Shown here piece after piece: positions 1-7,338 of a stretch of DNA of 34,182 nucleotides. A program made the translations under genes and the position numbers. Location of the stretch: assembly GCA_900553265.1 (NCBI GenBank), contig USDD01000018.1, forward strand, positions 1 to 34,182, given 5' to 3'. The notes beneath the pieces were generated by a model. It saw only the letters and a list, made by a program, of their open reading frames with translations. It was not told the DNA's origin and ran no database searches. Numbering within the stretch: the stretch's first letter is position 1; each line of letters begins with the position of its first letter. The stretch comes from an uncultured Eubacteriales bacterium. GTDB taxonomy: Bacteria > Bacillota > Clostridia > Christensenellales > Aristaeellaceae.

Positions 1-86
1 GGGAGCTTGCTCCCCCGTCCACCAGCTTGTCAAAAAGACTTTTTTGACAAGCTGACGCGCGGCGGAGCAAAGGCTCCGCCGCGCGT
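1..86. terminator. Three adjacent perfect hairpins downstream of spoIVA
   Basis: Three inverted repeats lie side by side. The first is 1-14 (6-bp stem, 2-base loop). The second is 23-36 with 41-54 (14 bp, loop GACT). The third is 55-68 with 73-86 (14 bp, loop AAAG, almost all G/C). They start right after the spoIVA stop, so the GC-rich stem nearest the gene is probably its transcript end on the minus strand. No clear T-run follows that stem on the minus strand, so a classical intrinsic terminator is not proven. The middle stem has A/T runs at its tip and could help. Confidence 0.55.
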
Positions 87-90
87 TTCC

Positions 91-1569
91 TCACAGCAGA
101 ATGCAGATCATTCCGCCGTTTCCCTCGTTGATGATCTTTTGCAGCGATTCCTGAATCTTCATCCGCACGTCCTCGGGCATGCGCGTCAGCTTGCTGCTCA
201 TGCCCTCGCGGACGAGGTCGTTTAAGGACTTGCCGAAAATTTCCGTCTCCCAGATGCCCGTGCGGTTGCTCTCGAATTCGCTCAGCAGCGACTGCACCAG
301 CTCCTCGGACTGCTTCTCCGTGCCCACGATGGGGCTGACCTCCGTCTGGATGTCCACGCGGATCATGTGCAGCGACGGCGCGTTGGCCTTCAGCCGCACG
401 CCGAAGCGCGAGCCCTGCCGGACGATCTCCGGCTCCATCAGCTCCAGTTCGTCCATGCTGGGCGCGACCATGCCGTAGCCCGTGGAGCGCACGCTCTCCA
501 GTGCGTCGGCCACCCGGTCGTACTCGGCCTTGGCGCGCACCAGCTCCTTCATCAGCGCGAACAGATGCTCCTCGCCGTCGATCTCCTGGCCGCTGGCCTC
601 GCCGAGAATTTTGTAGAACAGCCCGTCCTTCAGCGTCAGGCGATATTCCAGCGTGCCCTCGTTGAGGTTGATCTCGCCCGGCTGCACGTCCTCGACGTAT
701 TCGTTTTCGCTCAGTGCCCGGCGCAGCGTCTCGTGATCGCGCACGCGCTTCATGGTCTGCGCCGCGCCGCTCACGGCGGAGAACACGCTCTGCCCCAGCC
801 AGTGGTCGTCGCTCAGCGACGTGAGCCATGACGGCGCGTGGATGCGAATCTCCCGCAGCGGGAATTCGAACAGCACGCTCTCCAGCAGCGCGTTCACGTC
901 GCCCAGGCTCATGCCCTGCACGTCCAGCGCGTGCACGGGCACCTCGTAGCGCTCGGACAGCGACGACTGGAGCATCTTCGCCTCGGCGCTCTCGGGCGCT
1001 TTGCTGTTGAGCACGATGACAAAGGGCTTGCCCAACGCCTTCAGCTCCCGGATGACCCGCTCCTCCGCCTCGACATAGGCCGAGCGCGGCATATCCACGA
1101 TGCTGCCGTCGGTGGTGACCACCACGCCGAGGGTGGAGTGCTCGCGGATGACCTTTCGCGTGCCGATCTCCGCCGCCTCCTCGAAGGGAATGTCGTGGTC
1201 GAACCACGGCGTGCGCACCATGCGCGATTCCTCGCCCTCGCTCAGCCCCAGCACGCCGGGGATCAGATAGCCCACGCAGTCCACCAGCCGCACCCGCGCC
1301 GTGGCCGAATCCCGCAGCTCCACCTCCACGGCCTCGTTGGGAATGAACTTGGGCTGAGTGGTCATGATGGTGCGCCCCGCGCCGCTCTGCGGCAGCTCGT
1401 CGACGGCGCGCTCGCGGTTGCCGTCGTCCTTCATGTTCGGCAGGACAAGCAGTTCCATGAACCGCTTGATGAACGTCGACTTTCCGGTGCGCACCGGGCC
1501 GACGACGCCCAGATAGATATCCCCGTCGCACCTGCCGGCAATATCCCTGTACAGTTTGGTCTGGTCCAT
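91..1569 (-). CDS. spoIVA: Stage IV sporulation protein A (spore coat morphogenetic ATPase)
   Basis: SpoIVA is the ATPase that polymerises on the forespore surface and forms the basement layer on which the spore coat is built. The 492-residue product matches the length of the Bacillus protein. A Walker A motif, GPVRTGKS, sits at residues 24-31 with the lysine at 30, followed by a DCVGY switch-like motif. The C-terminus ends GGMICILL, typical of the family. The reading frame stays open upstream to 1812, but the ATG at 1569 is chosen because it gives the conserved MDQTKLYRDI start and has a purine-rich GGAGCAGGGGG site ahead of it. The gene stands alone and diverges from the sortase. Expression in the mother cell under SigE is expected from the family, but I could not identify a convincing SigE promoter. 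It is good evidence that the organism sporulates. Confidence 0.97.
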   Translation of the reverse strand: MDQTKLYRDIAGRCDGDIYLGVVGPVRTGKSTFIKRFMELLVLPNMKDDGNRERAVDELPQSGAGRTIMTTQPKFIPNEAVEVELRDSATARVRLVDCVGYLIPGVLGLSEGEESRMVRTPWFDHDIPFEEAAEIGTRKVIREHSTLGVVVTTDGSIVDMPRSAYVEAEERVIRELKALGKPFVIVLNSKAPESAEAKMLQSSLSERYEVPVHALDVQGMSLGDVNALLESVLFEFPLREIRIHAPSWLTSLSDDHWLGQSVFSAVSGAAQTMKRVRDHETLRRALSENEYVEDVQPGEINLNEGTLEYRLTLKDGLFYKILGEASGQEIDGEEHLFALMKELVRAKAEYDRVADALESVRSTGYGMVAPSMDELELMEPEIVRQGSRFGVRLKANAPSLHMIRVDIQTEVSPIVGTEKQSEELVQSLLSEFESNRTGIWETEIFGKSLNDLVREGMSSKLTRMPEDVRMKIQESLQKIINEGNGGMICILL

Positions 1570-1635
1570 GAAACACGCCCCCTGCTCCTGTTTTCCTTTC
1601 CAGCCTATGAGCGCGGCTGCGGGCGTATGCTTCAC

Positions 1636-1664
1636 TTGCAAATTCGCGCCGCACGCGGTATAAT
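1636..1664 (+). promoter_or_regulatory. Promoter of the sortase gene
   Basis: TTGCAA (1636-1641) and TATAAT (1659-1664) are separated by 17 bases, 30 bases before the sortase ATG. This is a strong housekeeping-type promoter. It lies inside the upstream open extension of the spoIVA frame, which supports the shorter spoIVA start. Confidence 0.75.
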
Positions 1665-1693
1665 GGAGAGCATCGGGCACAAGGAGGGAGCGT

Positions 1694-2644
1694 ATGCGTC
1701 TGAATTCCGGAAATTCCAACGGGCGGCAGGGGCTGCTGCGGCGGCTGATCGCCTGTCTGTGCGTGCTGGTGCTGGCCGCGGGCGGGCTGTACGTCGCCAG
1801 CTGGTACGTCAACCGCGAGCGCGTCCGCCGCTCCTCTGAGCATTACAGTCAGCTCTATCGTGCCTCCGCATCGCCCGCGCCGGAGGCGACGCGCTCCGCA
1901 AGCGCGGCTCCCTCCCCTGAAGCGACTCCCGCGCCCACGGACGCGCCGCTGCCCCAGGCGCTGGATGTGCCGCTGAGCACCGCCAACGCCGAAACGAAGG
2001 TCTTTTCCCTGCCCACGCCGCCGTCCGTTCAGGAGAGCTTCTCCGAGCTGCTGGCGGTCAACCCCGACACCGTCGGCTTTCTGACCATCGACGGCGTGGT
2101 TTCGCTGCCCGTGGTTCAGCGGCAGAACGACAACGAATACTACCTCACCCATGATTTTTCCGGCGGGGAGCACGCCGAGGGCGCGCTGTTTCTGGACGGT
2201 CTGAACCGGCTCAGCCCGGAGGACGACTGCCTGATCGTCTACGGCCACAACATGCACAATGGCTCCATGTTCGGCAATCTGCGCAGCTTCCTCAATCGCG
2301 GCTTCTTCCGCAGCCATGCCCTCGTGTCCTTCGACACGCTCTACGAAAACCACGCCTACGTCCCCTTCGCGGCGTTCAACGCCTCGATGGACGCGTCCAG
2401 CCGCAACGCCGTGGACATCCGCCGCTTCGTCATGGATGAAACCGAATTTGACGATTTCGTCGCGCTGCTCCGCGCCCGGTCGGAATTCAGCGTGGACGTG
2501 GTCGTGGAATACGGCGATACGCTCTTGCTGTTGGTGACGTGCGATTATTCCAACAGCGACGGTCGGTTCATCCTCGCGCTGCGCCGCGTGCGCGACGGCG
2601 AGGACGCGGAAGCGCTAAGGCAGAAGGTTCGCGCGGCTCAGTGA
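1694..2644 (+). CDS. Class B sortase
   Basis: Sortases are membrane-anchored cysteine transpeptidases that cut a sorting motif and attach surface proteins to peptidoglycan or to pilin subunits. The 316-residue product has one N-terminal membrane segment (about residues 18-38). A Ser/Ala/Pro/Thr-rich linker (about 55-100) and a sortase domain follow. The catalytic set is visible: His185 in YGHNM, Cys283 in LLLVTCDYS, and Arg291 in DGRFILALRR. The long insert between His and Cys and the TCDYS context fit class B. The ATG at 1694 follows AAGGAGGGAG at 1681-1690. No protein with an LPXTG-like C-terminal signal is encoded in the window, so the substrate is unknown and the subclass is a judgement by eye. 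It is a single-gene unit with its own promoter and terminator. Confidence 0.92.
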   Translation: MRLNSGNSNGRQGLLRRLIACLCVLVLAAGGLYVASWYVNRERVRRSSEHYSQLYRASASPAPEATRSASAAPSPEATPAPTDAPLPQALDVPLSTANAETKVFSLPTPPSVQESFSELLAVNPDTVGFLTIDGVVSLPVVQRQNDNEYYLTHDFSGGEHAEGALFLDGLNRLSPEDDCLIVYGHNMHNGSMFGNLRSFLNRGFFRSHALVSFDTLYENHAYVPFAAFNASMDASSRNAVDIRRFVMDETEFDDFVALLRARSEFSVDVVVEYGDTLLLLVTCDYSNSDGRFILALRRVRDGEDAEALRQKVRAAQ

Positions 2645-2657
2645 ATTCCAAAAAGGG

Positions 2658-2694
2658 AAAGCGCCTCGGATGGCAAGTCCGAGGCGCTTTCTTT
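2658..2694 (+). terminator. Intrinsic terminator of the sortase gene
   Basis: A 13-bp stem (2658-2670 with 2678-2690) has a 7-base loop and ends in TTTCTTT. The A-rich left flank would also let it act on minus-strand transcripts. Confidence 0.85.
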
Positions 2695-2816
2695 GGATTC
2701 GGAGGGATTATGGCTATCTCCGAACGAACCCGCGCATGCCGCTTGAGGGGAAAGCCGCCGGAGCTGGCAAGGCTCCTTGTGCACCGGATCGTCCATATAC
2801 TGCATGATTTCGCACA

Positions 2817-2846
2817 CGAAAAATCGCGCGGCCTGGCCACGCGATT
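2817..2846 (-). terminator. Second hairpin terminator behind the ncRNA
   Basis: On the minus strand, AATCGCG pairs with CGCGATT (2840-2846 with 2822-2828) around a GGCC-containing loop, followed by a run of five T. It lies about 40 bases beyond the ncRNA's own terminator and may be a backup stop. The remaining sequence 2695-2816 shows no supported gene. Confidence 0.5.
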
Positions 2847-2882
2847 CGCTATAAATCCGCTTGAATGAAGAGGATGGGAATC

Positions 2883-3076
2883 AAAAAAATCCGCATACCT
2901 CACCATGCGGACGACAACGCATTTCATGGTTTCGGCAGAAATACAACTTGCTTCCATGTATCTGACCTATCCCCTTCACTCCAAGGAGCGAGGAGCTTCC
3001 CAGTGACCGACTCGTGGGTTTCTAACCCTTTCCATGTTCCGCAATGAAGCGGCGAAACAAGCTCTATGCAGTTATT
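2883..3076 (-). ncRNA. Stand-alone structured small RNA gene, possibly 6S RNA
   Basis: The minus strand carries TTGCAA (3111-3106), a 17-base spacer and TATACT (3088-3083). About 190 bases later comes an intrinsic terminator: CCGCAT/ATGCGG (2905-2910 with 2891-2896) plus seven T. No ORF with a ribosome site fits between them. The transcript would contain several local stems, including CTCC-TT-GGAG near 2978-2987. A long-range pairing of AGCTTG near the 5' end with CAAGTT in the 3' half suggests a rod-like fold. Length, isolated position and fold would suit 6S RNA, the regulator of housekeeping RNA polymerase. I could not confirm the family from sequence alone. The small RNA gene itself is well supported; the 6S name is tentative. 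Confidence 0.6.
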
Positions 3077-3082
3077 GATGTT

Positions 3083-3111
3083 AGTATAGCACAACCTTCG
3101 CCTCTTTGCAA
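3083..3111 (-). promoter_or_regulatory. Promoter of the small RNA gene
   Basis: TTGCAA at 3111-3106 and TATACT at 3088-3083 on the minus strand, with a 17-base spacer. Transcription should start near 3076. It points away from leuS and drives only the ncRNA. Confidence 0.75.
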
Positions 3112-3206
3112 GAGCATGCTGCAAGATTTAACAAAGCGCCGAATTCCCTGTATGTTTATAAACAGACACGCTCCCACCACTGAAGCGGGAGCGTGCGAAA
3201 AATGGT

Positions 3207-5627
3207 TTAACCGACCACCAGATTGACCAGACGGCCGGGGACGTAGACGAGCTTCTTCACCGTCTTGCCGTCGCTCAGCGCCTGAATCTCGGGCAGGGCG
3301 AGGAAGTAGTCGTTCGCGCCGTCGCGGGTCAGCTCGGCAGGCACATTCAGCTTGCCGCGCACCTTGCCGTTGACCTGCATGGCGATTTCCACCGTGGACT
3401 TCACCAGCTTGGACTCGTCCACCTGCGGCCACTGAGCGTGCAGCAGCTCGCCGGGCACGCAGCTGTTCAGGCGGTTCAGCTCCTCGGTCATGTGAGGCGC
3501 AACGGGGTTCAGCAGGCGGATGAGGATGCTCAGCTCGCCCCTGGTGATGCTGCCCTTGGCGTAGAAGGCGTTCACCAGCGTCATCATGGACGCGATGGCG
3601 GTGTTGTACTTCATGCGCTCGTAGTCCTCGGAGACCTTCTTGATGCAGGAATGCACGTCGTAGGCCATGTCGTCGGACACGCCCTCGTCGTCGGTGAGCA
3701 TCTCCTGCAGACGCCACACGCGATCCAGGAAGCGGCGGCAGCCGCGCGCGCCGTCGGTGGACCACGGAATGGCCTGATCGAACGCGCCCATGAACATCTC
3801 GTACATGCGGAACGCGTCCGCGCCCAGCTCGTCCACGATCTCGTCCGGATTGACCACGTTGCCGCGGGACTTGGACATCTTCTCGCCGTCCGCGCCGAGG
3901 ATCATGCCGTGAGAGGTGCGCTTCTGATAGGGCTCCTTGGTGGGCACCACGCCGATGTCATACAGGAAGCGGTGCCAGAAGCGGCTGTACAGCAGATGCA
4001 GCGTGGTGTGCTCCATGCCGCCGTTATACCAGTCCACGGGCAGCCAGTACTTCAGCTCCTCGGGATCGGCCAGTGCCTTGTCGTTGTCCGGGTCGATATA
4101 GCGCAGGAAATACCAGGACGAGCCCGCCCACTGGGGCATGGTGTCCGTCTCGCGCCTGGCGGGGCCGCCGCACTTGGGGCAGGTGGTGTTCACCCAGTCG
4201 GTCATGGCGGCCAGCGGGGATTCGCCGTTGTCCGTGGGCTCGTAGCTCTCCACCTCGGGCAGCGTCAGCGGCAGCTGATCCTCGGGAATCGGCACCCAGC
4301 CGCAGCAGTCGCACCTGACCAGCGGAATGGGCTCGCCCCAGTAGCGCTGGCGGGAGAACACCCAGTCGCGCAGCTTGAAGTTGACCTTGCGCTCGCCCAA
4401 CCCCTGCTCGGTCAGCCAGTTGATGATGCTCTTCTTGGCCTCGGCCACCTTCATGCCGTCCAGAAAGCCGGAATTGACCATCACGCCGTCCACGATATCC
4501 GTGTAGGGCGCTTCCTGCACATTGCCGCCGGCGACGACCTCGATGATGGGCATGCCGAACTTCTTGGCAAAGGCCCAGTCGCGCTCGTCGTGAGCCGGAA
4601 CGGCCATGATCGCGCCGGTGCCGTAGCCCATGAGCACATAGTCGGACACCCAGATGGGAATCTGCTTGCCGTTGACGGGATTGGTGGCGGTGACGCCCTC
4701 GATGACCACGCCGGTCTTGTCCTTGTTCAGCTCGGTGCGCTCGAAATCGGACTTGCGCGCCGCCGCCTCGCGATAGGCGGCGATGGCGTCGTAATTGCGG
4801 ATTTCGTCCCTGCGCTGCTCGATCACGGGATGCTCCGGCGAAATGACCATGTAGGTCGCGCCGAAGAGCGTGTCGGGACGCGTGGTGTAGATGCGCAGCT
4901 TGTCGCCGGTGGACAGAGTGAAGTCCACCTCCGCGCCCTCGGAGCGGCCGATCCAGTTGCGCTGCTGCACCTTCACGCGGTCGATGAAGTCCACCTCGTC
5001 CAGGCCGTCCAGCAGCTTCTGGGCGTATTCGGTGATGCGGAGCATCCACTGGGACTTGACCTTGCGCACGACCTCGCCGCCGCAGCGTTCGCACACGCCG
5101 CCGACGACCTCCTCGTTGGCCAGGCCGACCTTGCAGCTGGTACACCAGTTGATGGGCATTTCCATCTTGTAGGCCAATCCCTTTTCGAACAGCTTCAGGA
5201 AGATCCACTGCGTCCACTTGTAATACTTGGGATCGGTGGTCTTGATCTCGCGGTCATAGTCGAAGGAGAAGCCCAGGCGCTTGAGCTGGCTGCGAAAGCG
5301 GTTGATGTTGCGCTCGGTGACGATGGCCGGATGGATGTGGTTCTTGATGGCGTAGTTCTCCGTGGGCAGGCCGAAGGCGTCGTAGCCGATGGGGAACAGC
5401 ACGTTATAGCCCTCCATGCGGCGCTTGCGGGCGATGATGTCCATCGCCGTGTTGGAGCGCGGATGGCCGACGTGCAGGCCCGCGCCAGAGGGATAGGGAA
5501 ACTCGATCAGCGGATAGAACTTGGGCTTTTCATGGGACTTCTCCGCGGCGAAGGAATGGTTGTCGTCCCAGTGCTTTTGCCATCTCGGTTCAATTTCCGA
5601 CGGATTGTAAACAGGAATTTCTCTCAT
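3207..5627 (-). CDS. leuS: Leucyl-tRNA synthetase
   Basis: LeuS is the cytosolic class Ia aminoacyl-tRNA synthetase that charges tRNA-Leu with leucine and ATP. The 806-residue product has the usual bacterial length. The signatures are GLHVGHP near residue 45 (the HIGH motif), zinc-type Cys pairs in CTSCKVG and CERCGG, an editing (CP1) domain in the middle, and GEKMSKSRGN (KMSKS) in the last third. The ATG at 5627 is chosen over the longer open frame because it gives MREIPVYNPSEIE and follows GGAGGT with good spacing. The longer frame would run into the T-box leader. It is monocistronic, and expression should be controlled by the upstream T-box sensing uncharged tRNA-Leu. Confidence 0.98.
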   Translation of the reverse strand: MREIPVYNPSEIEPRWQKHWDDNHSFAAEKSHEKPKFYPLIEFPYPSGAGLHVGHPRSNTAMDIIARKRRMEGYNVLFPIGYDAFGLPTENYAIKNHIHPAIVTERNINRFRSQLKRLGFSFDYDREIKTTDPKYYKWTQWIFLKLFEKGLAYKMEMPINWCTSCKVGLANEEVVGGVCERCGGEVVRKVKSQWMLRITEYAQKLLDGLDEVDFIDRVKVQQRNWIGRSEGAEVDFTLSTGDKLRIYTTRPDTLFGATYMVISPEHPVIEQRRDEIRNYDAIAAYREAAARKSDFERTELNKDKTGVVIEGVTATNPVNGKQIPIWVSDYVLMGYGTGAIMAVPAHDERDWAFAKKFGMPIIEVVAGGNVQEAPYTDIVDGVMVNSGFLDGMKVAEAKKSIINWLTEQGLGERKVNFKLRDWVFSRQRYWGEPIPLVRCDCCGWVPIPEDQLPLTLPEVESYEPTDNGESPLAAMTDWVNTTCPKCGGPARRETDTMPQWAGSSWYFLRYIDPDNDKALADPEELKYWLPVDWYNGGMEHTTLHLLYSRFWHRFLYDIGVVPTKEPYQKRTSHGMILGADGEKMSKSRGNVVNPDEIVDELGADAFRMYEMFMGAFDQAIPWSTDGARGCRRFLDRVWRLQEMLTDDEGVSDDMAYDVHSCIKKVSEDYERMKYNTAIASMMTLVNAFYAKGSITRGELSILIRLLNPVAPHMTEELNRLNSCVPGELLHAQWPQVDESKLVKSTVEIAMQVNGKVRGKLNVPAELTRDGANDYFLALPEIQALSDGKTVKKLVYVPGRLVNLVVG

Positions 5628-5660
5628 GGTTTTCGACCTCCTGAAATGGATAGCTGTGTG

Positions 5661-5880
5661 AAAAAAAATACGCCCCCGTCTGCCTAAGAGACGGAAGGAC
5701 GTGCCTTTCGCGGTACCACTCTCGTTGATTCCGAAGAATCCGCTTGATCGTCTGTATCGGGACTTCCCGCCCGGAGAAAACCGGGATGCTCGGAAACGAG
5801 TTCGGCGCGGCGCGCTGCTGCCTCTCAGCAACCGGCAGCTCTCTGAAAACGCGAAAAACGCTTACTGCTTTTCGTCAGCG
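5661..5880 (-). promoter_or_regulatory. T-box leader of leuS, specifier CUC (Leu)
   Basis: This is a tRNA-sensing leader read on the minus strand. AGAGAGCTGCC (near 5844) starts stem I. GAACTC contains the specifier codon CTC (complement of 5798-5800), a leucine codon that matches the downstream gene. The conserved antiterminator element AGAGTGGTACCGCG lies at about 5723-5710. A terminator follows: CCGTCT/AGACGG extended by ACGTCC/GGGCGT, then TATTTTTTTT at 5670-5661. Uncharged tRNA-Leu should stabilise the antiterminator and let leuS be transcribed. A possible promoter, TTGCCG-17-CATATT at 5917-5889, lies just upstream but is weak. Confidence 0.93.
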
Positions 5881-5903
5881 CATTGGAGAATATGAAGGAA
5901 TCT

Positions 5904-5929
5904 GTCGGGGACGGCAAAGCGTCCCCGAC
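5904..5929. repeat. Strong hairpin between secG and the leuS leader
   Basis: GTCGGGGAC (5904-5912) pairs perfectly with GTCCCCGAC (5921-5929). On the minus strand it follows secG by 12 bases but has no T-run after it. It may mark the secG transcript 3' end or be read by another mechanism. Confidence 0.5.
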
Positions 5930-5941
5930 AAAAGCCGTGCG

Positions 5942-6385
5942 TCAGGCCGCGGGAGTGGCCTCGGGCTCCGCAGTGGCTTCCTCAGCGGGCGCTTCGGTGG
6001 CCTCCTCGGCGGGAGCTTCAGTAGCTTCCTCGGCGGGCGCCTCGGTCGCGTCGGCCTCGGGTTCTTCCGTCGCCTCGGCGTCGGCGGGCTCGACGGTCGC
6101 GGTGGGCTCCGCAGTGGCCGCGGGCTCAACGTCCTTGCCGTTGATGCGAGAGGTCACGATGGTCGCGACGATGGCCAGCACGATGAACACCACCGCGAGG
6201 ATCTTGGTGATGCGCTTGAGCTTGCCCTCCGCGGAATTGGAAGTATTCTTGCCAAAGAAGGTCTCCGCGCCGCCGCCAATGGCACCCAGACCCTGCTTCT
6301 GACCCTGCTGCATCAGAACAGCGACGATCAAAGCCAAAGCGATGAGAATCAGAACAACGTCAATGATGATGGACAGAGCAGTCAT
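5942..6385 (-). CDS. secG: Preprotein translocase subunit SecG with acidic repeat tail
   Basis: SecG is the small accessory subunit of the SecYEG protein-export channel. Residues 1-85 are a normal SecG: a first membrane helix (about 4-24), the conserved stretch QQGQKQGLGAIGGGAETFFG, a loop, and a second helix (about 62-82). The remaining 60 or so residues are unusual, a low-complexity tail rich in Ala, Glu, Pro and Thr. Its core is three EATEAPAE-like units. Ordinary SecG ends soon after helix two at roughly 75-80 residues, and this product has 147. The ATG at 6385 follows AAGGAGGATGTTCC. It has its own promoter and is not linked here to the rnr/smpB genes that often follow secG. Confidence 0.93.
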   Translation of the reverse strand: MTALSIIIDVVLILIALALIVAVLMQQGQKQGLGAIGGGAETFFGKNTSNSAEGKLKRITKILAVVFIVLAIVATIVTSRINGKDVEPAATAEPTATVEPADAEATEEPEADATEAPAEEATEAPAEEATEAPAEEATAEPEATPAA

Positions 6386-6429
6386 GGAACATCCTCCTTA
6401 AATGTATCAGCAACACAATATGCTCAAGT

Positions 6430-6458
6430 ATTATAGCATGGTTTCCGGCAAATTACAA
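6430..6458 (-). promoter_or_regulatory. Promoter of secG
   Basis: On the minus strand TTGTAA (6458-6453) and TATAAT (6435-6430) are 17 bases apart, about 45 bases before the secG ATG. Confidence 0.75.
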
Positions 6459-6513
6459 CCGCTTTTTTCACTCTTTTGAAAAAACATTCGGGATTTTTTG
6501 CCTTTTTTTCGTC

Positions 6514-7056
6514 TCAGAGGCGCTCGCGGCGGATTTCCCCGCCCTCCAGATCCTTCCAGACCCACTCGCCGTCCTCGTAGAGCATATAGCCGTGGGCCGA
6601 GCCGGCCTTGGGGATGGACACCGATCCCGGATTGAGATAGGTAAAGCCCTCGTGGCGATTGCAGGCGGGAATGTGCGTGTGTCCGCAGAGCAGCACGTCG
6701 CCCTCCTTCAGCGGCGGCGGATTGTCCTCGCCGTGCAGATGGCCGTGGGTGGCGTAAATCGTCCGTCCGTCCAGCACCAGCGCGCAGTAATCCGCCATCA
6801 CGGGGAATTTCAGCACCATCTGATCCACCTCAGCCTCGCAGTTGCCGCGCACGCACAGCAGCTCGCCGCGCACGCCGTTGAGCATCTCGATCACCTGCTT
6901 GGGCGCGTACTCGTCGGGCAGATCGTTGCGCGGGCCGTGATAGAGCAGATCGCCCAGCAGCACAAGCCGCTGCGCGCCCTCGCGGCGATATGCGTCCAGC
7001 ATCGCCCGGCACCAGCGCGCCGAGCCGTGAATATCCGAAGCAATCATCCATTTCAT
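6514..7056 (-). CDS. YfcE/MJ0936-type metallophosphoesterase
   Basis: This is a small calcineurin-like phosphodiesterase, probably cytosolic and dimetal-dependent, of the family that includes E. coli YfcE. The physiological substrate is not known from sequence. The five metal motifs are present: SDIHG (Asp8, His10), GDLLYHG (Asp36), RGNCE (Asn72), THGHLHG (His104) and CGHTH (His126, His128). The 180-residue length matches YfcE. An earlier in-frame ATG at 7062 exists, but AAGGAG lies only 3-4 bases from it and about 9 from the ATG at 7056, so the latter is preferred. A TATAAT lies at 7092-7087 with a poor -35, which would fall against the left end of the dispersed repeat. The gene stands alone between secG and the repeat. 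Confidence 0.9.
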   Translation of the reverse strand: MKWMIASDIHGSARWCRAMLDAYRREGAQRLVLLGDLLYHGPRNDLPDEYAPKQVIEMLNGVRGELLCVRGNCEAEVDQMVLKFPVMADYCALVLDGRTIYATHGHLHGEDNPPPLKEGDVLLCGHTHIPACNRHEGFTYLNPGSVSIPKAGSAHGYMLYEDGEWVWKDLEGGEIRRERL

Positions 7057-7110
7057 GTGCATTCGCTCCTTTTTGCAGTTGCTTCCATTATATCCGTCCA
7101 TCGTTAATTC

Positions 7111-7282
7111 CTCTAGGGGAACACCGCACAAATGAGGCGGTTGGCCGGCGAATGGATTTTTCGTCAGATGCAAATGCAGATTTCGAAGGTTTACTGGAGG
7201 TAAATCGAGAAATCTGCATGCCGCAGATGGCGGAAAAGACAGAGCCAGACGCGCCGCCGAATTGGGCGGGGTTCCCCTAGAG
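7111..7282. repeat. Dispersed repeat, copy 1, with terminal inverted repeats
   Basis: This is an element of about 170 bp that recurs at 22090-22256 in the same orientation. The first 21 bases (7111-7131) are almost the exact reverse complement of the last 21 (7262-7282), with two mismatches. Inside, ATGCAGATTTC (7174-7184) pairs perfectly with 7209-7219 to form a hairpin. The 54 bases 7211-7264 are identical to 22187-22240. A TA dinucleotide sits in each terminal repeat. The form suggests a non-autonomous MITE-like element, perhaps mobilised by an IS630/Tc1-type transposase, or a repeated structured RNA. No transposase is encoded in the window. A short ORF inside (atg at 7132, motif QMQMQISKVYW) is not believed to be a gene. 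Confidence 0.85.
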
Positions 7283-7291
7283 CGGGAGTCC

Positions 7292-7320
7292 TTGCCATTC
7301 GGCGGTTTCTGTGTTAAAGT
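7292..7320 (+). promoter_or_regulatory. Promoter of the AlkD-like gene
   Basis: TTGCCA (7292-7297), a 17-base spacer and TAAAGT (7315-7320) lie 19 bases before the ATG, immediately outside the right end of the dispersed repeat. Confidence 0.55.
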
Positions 7321-7338
7321 GTTTCCGAGGTGAGCAGA

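Noticed and set aside
1570..1812. Longer spoIVA start
   Set aside because: It would overlap the sortase promoter and start, and it adds residues that the family lacks before the conserved MDQTKLYRDI beginning.
2710..2868. 52-codon plus-strand ORF with GGAGGG upstream
   Set aside because: It crosses a terminator-like hairpin, has an odd composition and ends in the ncRNA's downstream region. Not enough to call a gene.
3438..5687. 749-codon open frame opposite leuS
   Set aside because: It is the antisense shadow of leuS in GC-rich DNA: no ribosome site, a biased His/Ala/Val/Gly composition, and leuS is unmistakable on the other strand.
7132..7203. Short ORF within the dispersed repeat (QMQMQI-KVYW in both copies)
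   Set aside because: The two copies diverge in frame and length after KVYW, no ribosome site is present, and the conserved parts are explained by the hairpin.
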